A stretch of DNA of 64,000 bases from Sulfitobacter sp. EhC04. GTDB taxonomy: Bacteria > Pseudomonadota > Alphaproteobacteria > Rhodobacterales > Rhodobacteraceae. Shown here one piece after another: positions 41,252 through 48,100 of the stretch. The stretch lies in the NCBI RefSeq assembly GCF_001650875.1, contig NZ_LXYI01000008.1, positions 62,266 to 126,265 of the forward strand, written 5' to 3'. The notes below the pieces were generated by a model, which did no database searches, was not told where the DNA came from, and was given only the letters and a program-made list of their open reading frames with translations. Each line of letters begins with the position of its first letter. Position 1 is the first letter of the stretch. The translations under genes and the position numbers were made by a program.

Positions 41252-42526
41252 TCAACCCTTGCCCTTCCACGGCACGAGAAAGCGTTCAGCGGCCCGCATC
41301 AGCATGTCGATGCCAAATCCGATGACACCGATCAGGATGATCCCCATGATCACGATATCGGTGTTCTGAAACTTGGACGCGGTCATGATCATCATGCCTG
41401 CCCCCTGCTCTGCCGCGACCAGTTCCGCCGCCACAACCGTGCCCCAGCATACCCCCATCGCCACCCTTGCCCCGGTGAAAATCTCGGGCAGGGAATTGGG
41501 AATGATCACATAGCGCATCACCTGCCACTTGCTGGCCCCCAGCGAATAGGCCGCGTGAACCTTTGATATTTTCACGCCGGAAACCCCGGATCGCGCCGCA
41601 ATTGCCATGATCCACAAGGCCGCAAGAAACAACAGGATGATCTTGCCCGCCTCACCGATCCCGGCCCAGATGATCACCAGCGGGATCAGCGCGAGGGGCG
41701 GCACAGGGCGCATGAACTCCACAATCGGGTCGAACCAGCCTCTGAACCAATTGCTCAGACCCATCGCGTATCCCAGCGGAATCCCCACAACAGCGCCCAG
41801 CAGGAACCCCACGATCACCCGGAACAGCGAAAAGCCCAGATGCTCCAGCAGGGTAAAATTGCGGAACCCTTCACGCATGATCTGAACGGTTCTGGTCCAG
41901 ACCACTTCGGGGGCTGGCAGATACAGGGGCTCCATCTGCCAGCCGCGCGCGGGCTGGAAGTTGGGCGTCCCCTTGTCCGACAGGGTCACCGCCCCATCCA
42001 CGGTTTGAACCGTCCCGCCGGGGGCGATCTTCTGGCCGTTGATGGCAATCACCTCGGCCCCGTCGCTCTTTTTCAATTCGTCGTTTGCATCGACCCGGAT
42101 CAATCCGCTGCGCCATTGCGCAATGGTGGCGGAATCGTCCTTGGCAAATCCGTCTCCCGGCGTCACCTCCGGTGCTTCCGCCGGGGCGCCGCGCGGATGA
42201 ACCACCACCGTCACCGTGGCATCGTCAGGTGCCTGCCCCGGCACCTGGGCGGTATAGGTAAAGGTGGTCGTTCCCACAAAAGCGCCCGGCGCATGCAGGA
42301 AGGAAGGCAGCAGGCTTGAGCCGGTAAAGATCCCCCACATGACAAAGATCGTCAGGATCGACACCACGCCGGCAATCCGGTTTGGCCGCACCGCGCTTTC
42401 GTCCCCGAATGTCACGGTTTTCAGCGAAGTATAATCCTTTGCCGTCTTCTGCAGCACCCTGGTCACGACAAAAGCACTGACAACAAAGATGGCGACATAG
42501 ATCGCGAGGAAGAACAGCCCGGTCAT
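41252..42526 (-). CDS. tauC: taurine ABC transporter permease TauC, extended form
   Basis: Inner-membrane permease for taurine, 424 aa; usual TauC/SsuC proteins are 250-290 aa. The C-terminal 260 residues are the normal domain (RVIVGFLLGAVVGIPLGYAM; EAA loop AAYSLGASKWQVMRYVIIPN). The first 165 residues are extra: two helices (FLAIYVAIFVVSAFVV; VVSILTIFVMWGIFTG) and then a soluble stretch of about 125 residues, probably periplasmic, with TVTVVVHPRGAPAEAPEVTP and SDGAEVIAINGQKIAPGG. The ATG at 42526 overlaps the tauB stop (ATGA). Confidence 0.92.
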   Translation of the reverse strand: MTGLFFLAIYVAIFVVSAFVVTRVLQKTAKDYTSLKTVTFGDESAVRPNRIAGVVSILTIFVMWGIFTGSSLLPSFLHAPGAFVGTTTFTYTAQVPGQAPDDATVTVVVHPRGAPAEAPEVTPGDGFAKDDSATIAQWRSGLIRVDANDELKKSDGAEVIAINGQKIAPGGTVQTVDGAVTLSDKGTPNFQPARGWQMEPLYLPAPEVVWTRTVQIMREGFRNFTLLEHLGFSLFRVIVGFLLGAVVGIPLGYAMGLSNWFRGWFDPIVEFMRPVPPLALIPLVIIWAGIGEAGKIILLFLAALWIMAIAARSGVSGVKISKVHAAYSLGASKWQVMRYVIIPNSLPEIFTGARVAMGVCWGTVVAAELVAAEQGAGMMIMTASKFQNTDIVIMGIILIGVIGFGIDMLMRAAERFLVPWKGKG

Positions 42527-43332
42527 GCCGCGCCCTCCTTGGTGCCCATGATCTCTTCTTCCATGTCCCAGATCATGTTGAGTATCTCTTCGCGGCGCGG
42601 CCCGAACTGAGGATGTTTCTTGACCTCGCGCAGGTCCGCGTTCACGCCCAGTTCGGCAAAGGGCAGGCGGTACTCCTTGTGAATGCGCCCCGGTCGCGGG
42701 GCCATCACGATCAGCCGCTCGCCCAGCAGCAATGCCTCTTCGACAGAATGGGTGATCAGGATGATCGTCTTGCCGGTCTCTTTCCACAGTTTCAGCACAA
42801 GGCTCTGCATCTTCTCGCGGGTCAGCGCATCCAGCGCGCCCAGCGGTTCGTCCATCAGGATCACATCCGGGTCATTGGCCAGACAGCGCGCAAGTGCCAC
42901 ACGCTGCTGCATCCCGCCCGACAGCTCGTAAACCGCCTTTTCCTTGAAATCCTGCAAGCCCACCACATCCAACAGACGGTTCACCGTCTCGGCCTTGTCG
43001 TTCTTGGGCATCCCCTTCATCGAGGGGCCAAAGCCCACGTTCTCCCGCACCGACATCCATTCGAACAGCGCCCCTTGCTGAAACACCATCCCGCGTTCCG
43101 CATCCGGGCCGGTGATCTGGTGACCGTTCAGCGTCATCTTGCCGCCCGTGGGGGCCAGGAACCCGGCCACGATGTTCAACAGCGTGGTCTTGCCGCACCC
43201 CGAGGGGCCAAGCACGCTCAGCAGTTCACCGGCCTTGAGGTCCAGGGTCACGTTCTGCAGGGCCTGCACATGCCCGCCATCCGGCAAATCAAAACGCATG
43301 GAGAGATTGTCGATGGAAAGTCCGGTCATCAT
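42523..43332 (-). CDS. tauB: taurine ABC transporter ATP-binding protein TauB
   Basis: Cytoplasmic ATPase of 269 aa that drives taurine uptake. Walker A is VLGPSGCGKTTLLNIVAGFL (about residues 42-61), the signature is ELSGGMQQRVALARCLANDP and Walker B is VILMDEPLGALDALT. Family members of the TauB/SsuB/NrtD group share the FQQGALFEWMSVRENVGFGP segment. Two adjacent ATG codons (43332 and 43329) are possible starts. It lies 110 bp after tauA, with a strong hairpin in the gap, and overlaps tauC. Confidence 0.94.
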   Translation of the reverse strand: MMTGLSIDNLSMRFDLPDGGHVQALQNVTLDLKAGELLSVLGPSGCGKTTLLNIVAGFLAPTGGKMTLNGHQITGPDAERGMVFQQGALFEWMSVRENVGFGPSMKGMPKNDKAETVNRLLDVVGLQDFKEKAVYELSGGMQQRVALARCLANDPDVILMDEPLGALDALTREKMQSLVLKLWKETGKTIILITHSVEEALLLGERLIVMAPRPGRIHKEYRLPFAELGVNADLREVKKHPQFGPRREEILNMIWDMEEEIMGTKEGAA

Positions 43333-43406
43333 TTCGGCTTTCTGCCCATGGGGGGCGATGGGGCGGAATGAACCCGCCTCAGTTTCTGGATCTCGGCAGA
43401 TTGTCA

Positions 43407-43436
43407 GGGCCGGTGCAGCACGACACGCACCGGCCC
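43407..43436 (-). promoter_or_regulatory. intercistronic hairpin between tauA and tauB
   Basis: Perfect 10 bp stem GGGCCGGTGC / GCACCGGCCC with a ten-base loop and no U-run. Such hairpins after binding-protein genes usually protect the upstream mRNA or partly terminate, so more TauA than TauB/TauC is made. Confidence 0.65.
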
Positions 43437-43442
43437 AAACCA

Positions 43443-44462
43443 TCACGAACCGCTGTCCATCATCTCCTTGGCCGCTGCCAGCGGCGCGGTGTTGACGGCA
43501 CCTTCATAGCTGTCCAGCGCAGAATCGATGGACCCTGCCTCGACAAAGACCTCAGCCACCCCCTTCATGAAACTCGCCGCATTGCCGCCCAGCCAACGCT
43601 CGGACAGCTGATCTTCCACGGTGGGGAACTTGAAGGTCGCAATTGCCGATCGCGCCGCTTCCAGATCCATGCCGGACTGCTCTGCGATCTGGGCGAGCAT
43701 CTCGTCACTGGGGTCAGCCGCCCATTGCGCATTGGCTTCGGCAGAGACTTTCAGGAACTTGGCCAGTCCCTCGCCGTTTTCCGCCGCGTAGGCTGCGGGT
43801 ACAGAGGTCACGTCGAACACCAGGATACCCAGTTCTTCCTTTTCATCGCCGGTCAGCAAGACGTTGCCGTATTCCTTCATCCGGGTCAGACCGCCGCCAT
43901 AGCCGCAGGCGAAATCGACCGCGCCCTGGCTCAGCGCAGCGGCACCTTCCGGCGGTGCCATATCGACGATCTGCAGGCTGTCCAGCGCCACGCCAAAGTG
44001 ATCCATCTGGCGCAGGAACCCATAATGCGCCGCCGTGCCCAGCGGCACGGCAACCTTCTTGCCCGCCAGTTCCGACGCGCTGTTCTTGTCGATCTCCAGA
44101 TCGGCCTTCACCACGCAGTTGTCATTGTCGGAATAGGACACGGCCACATCGACCACCTGAATATCCTGCCCGCCCGAGGCCGCAACGACGAAGGGCGGCA
44201 CGCCCTGGCTGATGGATATCTGCACATCGCCCGACGCCATGGCGGCGGACATCGCCGTGCCGGTCTCGAAAGAAACCCAGTTGATCTTCTTGCCCAGCGC
44301 TTCCTCGTAGGCACCCGATGCCTTGGCTGCCAGCAACGGCATCGGCCATTCGAGGAAATAGGCGACGGTGATTTCGCCGGAATGTGCGTCGGCCAATGCG
44401 GCCTGACCGGTCAGGGCCAACACGGCCCCGGCGATAAAACTGGTGGTGGTTTGCTTGATCAT
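43443..44462 (-). CDS. tauA: taurine ABC transporter substrate-binding protein TauA
   Basis: Periplasmic taurine-binding protein of 339 aa. A signal peptide (MIKQTTTSFIAGAVLALTGQ, cleaved near AALADAHS) precedes an SsuA/TauA-type domain with ITVAYFLEWPMPLLAAKASG, TGTAMSAAMASGDVQISISQ and GKKVAVPLGTAAHYGFLRQM. AGGGAGATC lies before the ATG. The gene is first in tauABC and is divergent from tpa. A 565 bp gap separates the two and holds no convincing gene but two candidate TauR sites. Confidence 0.93.
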   Translation of the reverse strand: MIKQTTTSFIAGAVLALTGQAALADAHSGEITVAYFLEWPMPLLAAKASGAYEEALGKKINWVSFETGTAMSAAMASGDVQISISQGVPPFVVAASGGQDIQVVDVAVSYSDNDNCVVKADLEIDKNSASELAGKKVAVPLGTAAHYGFLRQMDHFGVALDSLQIVDMAPPEGAAALSQGAVDFACGYGGGLTRMKEYGNVLLTGDEKEELGILVFDVTSVPAAYAAENGEGLAKFLKVSAEANAQWAADPSDEMLAQIAEQSGMDLEAARSAIATFKFPTVEDQLSERWLGGNAASFMKGVAEVFVEAGSIDSALDSYEGAVNTAPLAAAKEMMDSGS

Positions 44463-45027
44463 TGCGATCTCCCTTTGATGTTTTTTGCGGACAATGTGTG
44501 CCCGTTATTGGGTCGTATCGTCTCAGTTTGCAGTACCAAGTTGGGCGCTATCCTACGCGAAAAAGCAAGGGACGCTCGGCTGACCTTGGAGTTTCTGCCT
44601 TGTTTTCTCGCCTGTTCCGGTTTTTTCCCGCCGCCTGACTGATGTTTGGGCAGAGCCAATGAGACATTTCAGCAAAGCCGGTCTTGCCATTCGGTGTCGC
44701 GAAATCCGATCCGGCCTGGCCCGCAATCCTGTGAGCGATCGAGCCGCGAACAAATGTCCAACCGCCAGCGGTGCATGAGTCCAGTTTGGCGAGGATCGTC
44801 GATTTTTAGGCCCTCAGCGCATTTGCGCGTATCGACCTCGGCAATCCGGGCGCCGCCGATTTCATCAACTGACCCTCTGCCCCATTAGACACAGCCAAAT
44901 TCTGGCGCTACGAATGAGGCAGGTCTGGCCCTACTTGATTCTGCGCGTAACCCGCAGACAGTTGGACAGACAGGGCGAGATGCGCCTTGAATTCACCCCG
45001 CTCCCCCAGCGCAGAAAGGTCTGATCC
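44463..45027. promoter_or_regulatory. tauA-tpa divergent control region with candidate TauR direct repeats
   Basis: No supported gene in 565 bp; short frames here have no ribosome sites. On the + strand, CTGGCGCTAC (44902-44911) and CTGGCCCTAC (44925-44934) form a direct repeat with period 23, about 100 bp before tpa. On the minus strand, CTGGACTCAT (44784-44775) and TTGGACATTT (44761-44752) have the same period and point to tauA. Both resemble CTGGACYTAA, the site I recall for TauR. Confidence 0.55.
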
Positions 45028-46419
45028 ATGGATGGCAATTTCAACGAGAACGACATTTCCCGCGTGGTAGAGGCCGACCGCGCCCATATCTGGCATCACC
45101 TGAGCCAGCACAAACCCTATGAGACCACCGACCCCCGCATCATTGTTGAAGGCAAGGGCATGCGCGTCTGGGACCAGAAGGGCAAGGAACACCTCGATGC
45201 CGTCTCCGGCGGGGTCTGGACCGTCAACGTGGGCTACGGCCGCGAGCGCATCGCCAACGCCGTGCGCGACCAGCTGATCAAGCTCAACTATTTTGCAGGC
45301 TCTGCCGGCTCCATCCCCGGCTCCAACTTTGCCGAGATGCTGATCGACAAGATGCCGGGCATGAGCCGCGTCTATTATTGCAACTCGGGGTCCGAGGCGA
45401 ACGAGAAGGGCTTCAAGATGATCCGCCAGATCGCGCACAAGCGGTATGGCGGCAAGAAACACAAGATCCTTTACCGCGACCGGGACTATCACGGCACCAC
45501 CATCGGCGCGCTGTCGGCGGGCGGGCAGGACGAACGCAATGCCCAATACGGCCCCTTCACCCCCGGCTTTGTCCGGGTGCCGCATTGCCTGGAATACCGC
45601 AGCTTTGAACAGGACGGCGCACCGCAGGAAAATTACGGCGTCTGGGCCGCCGACCAGATTGAAAAGGTGATCCTCGCAGAGGGCCCCGATACCGTGGGCG
45701 GTCTCTGCCTTGAACCCGTGACCGCGGGCGGCGGTGTCATCACGCCCCCGGATGGCTACTGGGACCGCGTACAGGAAATCTGCAGCAAGTACGACATCCT
45801 GCTGCACATCGACGAAGTTGTCTGCGGCGTGGGCCGCACCGGCACCTGGTTCGGCTACCAACAATATGGCATCAAGCCCGACATGGTGACCATGGCCAAG
45901 GGCGTCGCGTCGGGCTACGCCGCCATCGCCTGCCTCGTCACCACCGAAGAGGTGTTCAACATGTTCAAGGATGACGCCGCCGATCCGCTGAACTACTTCC
46001 GCGACATCTCCACCTTTGGGGGCTGCACCGCCGGGCCGACCGCAGGGATCGAGAACATGAAGATCATCGAAGACGAGAACCTGCTGCAAAACACCACCGA
46101 CATGGGCCATTACATGCTGGACCAGTTGCAGGCGCTGGCCGACAAACACGCCGTTATCGGTCAGGTGCGCGGCAAGGGCCTGTTCCTGGGCGCGGAGCTT
46201 GTCGCTGACCGCAGCACCCGCGAACCCGTCGCTGAAAAGCTGGTGCAGCAGGTGGTGGGCGACTGTATGGGCCAGGGCGTTATCATCGGTGCCACCAACC
46301 GCTCCCTGCCGGGCAAGAACAACACGCTGTGCTTCTCTCCCGCGCTGATCGCCAACAAGGACGACATCGACCAGATCGTTGCGGCGGTAGATGGCGCATT
46401 GGCGCGCGTCTTCGCCTGA
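45028..46419 (+). CDS. tpa: taurine-pyruvate aminotransferase Tpa
   Basis: PLP-dependent class III aminotransferase of 463 aa that converts taurine and pyruvate to sulfoacetaldehyde and alanine. Motifs: VSGGVWTVNVGYGRERIANA, YYCNSGSEANEKGFKMIRQI (PLP phosphate), LLHIDEVVCGVGRTGTWFGY (Asp of the cofactor) and MVTMAKGVASGYAAIACLVT (Schiff-base Lys). Length is normal for Tpa. It begins with MDGNFNENDISRVVEADRAH. It is the first step of the pathway whose later genes lie at 49.7-57.8 kb, and it ends in its own terminator. Confidence 0.94.
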   Translation: MDGNFNENDISRVVEADRAHIWHHLSQHKPYETTDPRIIVEGKGMRVWDQKGKEHLDAVSGGVWTVNVGYGRERIANAVRDQLIKLNYFAGSAGSIPGSNFAEMLIDKMPGMSRVYYCNSGSEANEKGFKMIRQIAHKRYGGKKHKILYRDRDYHGTTIGALSAGGQDERNAQYGPFTPGFVRVPHCLEYRSFEQDGAPQENYGVWAADQIEKVILAEGPDTVGGLCLEPVTAGGGVITPPDGYWDRVQEICSKYDILLHIDEVVCGVGRTGTWFGYQQYGIKPDMVTMAKGVASGYAAIACLVTTEEVFNMFKDDAADPLNYFRDISTFGGCTAGPTAGIENMKIIEDENLLQNTTDMGHYMLDQLQALADKHAVIGQVRGKGLFLGAELVADRSTREPVAEKLVQQVVGDCMGQGVIIGATNRSLPGKNNTLCFSPALIANKDDIDQIVAAVDGALARVFA

Positions 46420-46458
46420 AAAACCGGCCACTCAGCGCATTCTTGCCAATAGAAACAG

Positions 46459-46479
46459 AGGCCGGGCTTGACCCGGCCT
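46459..46479 (+). terminator. terminator after tpa
   Basis: AGGCCGGG pairs with CCCGGCCT around CTTGA and is followed by TTGATTTG. It is 40 bp beyond the tpa stop. Confidence 0.75.
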
Positions 46480-46634
46480 TTGATTTGTCCGACCCAAGCC
46501 ATGTCTTGCCCGAACAAGATACGCGACCCCGCCAGATGGCTGTTTTCCGCCGATAAAAAGGTTGGTGCGAGATTAGTCTGAACTTTTCTGGAACGGATCG
46601 CGTTGACCCACGAACAACAATTCGGGAGACCAAA

Positions 46635-46898
46635 ATGAAAAAGCTTCTTATCGCCATCCCCATGATCGCCGCACTTGCTGCCTGTGAGCCGGGCGGTCCC
46701 AATCAGGGTGCCCTGACTGGTGCCGCTCTTGGTGCCGCGACAGGTGCCGCCGTTTCCGGCGGTGATGATCGTGTGGCAGGCGCGCTGATCGGCGGTGCCG
46801 TCGGTGCGGCTGCGGGCAACTACATCGGCAAGACCCAGACAGGCAGCTGCGTTTACCAGCGCCCCGATGGCTCGCGCTATACGGCTGCCTGCCCATAA
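46635..46898 (+). CDS. glycine-zipper lipoprotein
   Basis: Small outer-membrane-type lipoprotein of 87 aa. The signal MKKLLIAIPMIAALAAC ends in a lipobox LAAC with the Cys at residue 17. A glycine-zipper segment follows (GALTGAALGAATGAAVSGGD; GALIGGAVGAAAGNYIGKTQ), then a short tail with two Cys residues (GSCVYQRPDGSRYTAACP). Such 17-kDa-antigen-like proteins insert into or pack against membranes. It is monocistronic, with a ribosome site CGGGAGACC before the ATG and a strong terminator after it. It is unrelated to taurine use but lies inside the taurine locus. Confidence 0.85.
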   Translation: MKKLLIAIPMIAALAACEPGGPNQGALTGAALGAATGAAVSGGDDRVAGALIGGAVGAAAGNYIGKTQTGSCVYQRPDGSRYTAACP

Positions 46899-46925
46899 GA
46901 CTGAACATCCCTCCAAGGATAGATT

Positions 46926-46957
46926 GGGCTCCGCCGCATGGCGGGGCCCTTTTTTTT
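46926..46957 (+). terminator. rho-independent terminator of the lipoprotein gene
   Basis: GGGCTCCGCC pairs with GGCGGGGCCC around GCAT, followed by eight T residues. One of the best terminators in the window. Confidence 0.92.
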
Positions 46958-47036
46958 CCGACCGGTGCGGTCGGAACGGGATAGCGGCACATCGGTCTGC
47001 GGCCATCATCACCGGGGACTTTCAGCTTGGCCTGCA

Positions 47037-47438
47037 GCGTCCCGCCTATAGGCTCTGGACCCATTAATCTTATATGCTCAGCGGCGATTTCACGAAATTT
47101 CAAGGGTTTGAGGCGTGCTGCCAATAGTGGTTCTATTTGCAAACGACTCAAGACGTTGAAATGAAGTGAAATCGCCGCCCTTCGGGTTTGACGGATTTTC
47201 CCGCAGTCCCATCGCCCGGCAGGGCATTGCGCAGCAATGTCCCGAGAGGAGGCGTCACATCTGCTTGAAATAGAACCACTATTCTTGCGCAGATTCTCCT
47301 AGTCTACGAAAAAATCTGTCAAACTGAGCATGTAAGATTAATGGGTCCAGAGCCTAACCAAAAGCATATCACTTCGCCAATGTCCCGAGAGCGCGCAGCG
47401 CGGCAGGGTATTGGCGATTCAAGTTCAAGGCGGGGCGC
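47037..47438 (+). repeat. 96 bp palindromic repeat, copy 3, split by an inserted element
   Basis: The left end GCGTCCCGCC is at 47037-47046 and the rest runs from 47357 to 47438. Removing the 304 bp insert and one TA leaves exactly 96 bp, the length of copies 1 and 2. The right end is one base before the stop of the antitoxin-like gene on the other strand. Confidence 0.85.
47049..47356. mobile_element. 304 bp MITE-like element with TA target duplication
   Basis: The element is 47051-47354 with TA on both sides. Its 31 bp terminal inverted repeats (47051-47081 and 47324-47354, starting GGCTCTGGACCCATTAATCT) differ at one base. There is no coding frame. Almost the whole inside can pair: GCGGCGATTTCAC with GTGAAATCGCCGC (47081-47093 / 47166-47178), and TTTGACGGATTTT with AAAATCTGTCAAA (47187-47199 / 47311-47323). 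Smaller hairpins lie within each arm. A 2 bp TA duplication suggests an IS630/Tc1 or IS427-type helper, which is inference. Confidence 0.85.
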
Positions 47439-47439
47439 T

Positions 47440-47835
47440 TTACTCTTCCCCTCGCCCGATCCTGTTCAACTTCTCCACGATGCCTGCCATTTTCTTGTCG
47501 ACGTATTTCAGCTCCGCCAGCGCGGCAAGCCTGAGGCGCGGCACTGTGTCGTCGTTGGGATAGGCCTTGAACTGCCCGCTGATCAGACCCTGATAATAGA
47601 TCCGCAGAACCAGATTGATCCGCTTTTGATAGCCCGGCCCCATTCTGCGGAACCATTTCACCATGTCACCGTCCAGCCGCAGGGTGATCCGCGTTTGCGG
47701 GCGCGGCACGGGTGCCAGGTAGTCCAGCCCGGTCCACTCTTCAGGCAGGCTTTCCCTCAGCCATTCGTCCGTCATACCGTTCTGCAACCGCTCCAGGTCA
47801 TGCACCATTTCAGTGTGCGCATCCTTTCGTCTCAT
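47440..47835 (-). CDS. BrnA-like (DUF4415/COG3514) antitoxin without a toxin
   Basis: Protein of 131 aa. The middle has the BrnA-type DNA-binding motif RPQTRITLRLDGDMVKWFRR followed by MGPGYQKRINLVLRIYYQ (about residues 44-80). In BrnTA systems this domain neutralises the RNase toxin BrnT and represses the operon. No BrnT-like gene (about 90 aa) is on either side, and a C-terminal extension of about 50 residues (VPRLRLAALAELKYVDKKMA) is unusual. AAGGAG lies before the ATG at 47835. It may be an orphan antitoxin or a plain regulator. Confidence 0.7.
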   Translation of the reverse strand: MRRKDAHTEMVHDLERLQNGMTDEWLRESLPEEWTGLDYLAPVPRPQTRITLRLDGDMVKWFRRMGPGYQKRINLVLRIYYQGLISGQFKAYPNDDTVPRLRLAALAELKYVDKKMAGIVEKLNRIGRGEE

Positions 47836-47899
47836 CGGTTCTCCTTTCGCCGGGATGTGATGGCGGCAAGGATGGCGTCCCTGGCTGAACAAACTGCGG

Positions 47900-47933
47900 A
47901 TGCACCGTTCGGTGCATGGGTTGTGCATGGGTT
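47900..47933. promoter_or_regulatory. palindrome plus tandem repeat before the antitoxin-like gene
   Basis: ATGCACCG-TT-CGGTGCAT (47900-47917) is a perfect palindrome. It overlaps two tandem copies of GTGCATGGGTT (47912-47922 and 47923-47933). This lies 65-98 bp upstream of the antitoxin start and fits an autoregulatory operator. Confidence 0.5.
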
Positions 47934-48054
47934 GTGACCGCCCATTTTAATGATCATGAGTATCAAAACGACACCATGAGTCTCATTTTCAAATTTACAT
48001 GCGTCAGAATGCCCACTAACATCCGTCTTCAAGGCAATTCCATTTCACATATCG

Positions 48055-48086
48055 TTATCTCCAGATTGATTGCCCGTTAGGTCCAA
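48055..48086 (-). promoter_or_regulatory. candidate TauR operator at the tauR promoter
   Basis: On the minus strand, TTGGACCTAA (48086-48077) and CTGGAGATAA (48064-48055) form a direct repeat with period 22. It ends 14 bp before the tauR start codon, suggesting autoregulation. Confidence 0.55.
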
Positions 48087-48100
48087 TCTAAGGTAACTTC

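Noticed and set aside
44646-44888. 80-codon frame in the tauA-tpa gap
   Set aside because: No ribosome site or domain, and it covers one of the candidate TauR repeats.
44908-46431. 507-codon minus-strand frame over tpa
   Set aside because: Antisense shadow of a well-supported aminotransferase gene.
47832-48032. 66-codon minus-strand frame before the antitoxin-like gene, considered as a BrnT toxin
   Set aside because: No BrnT motif, no ribosome site, and it overlaps the palindromic operator and the antitoxin start.
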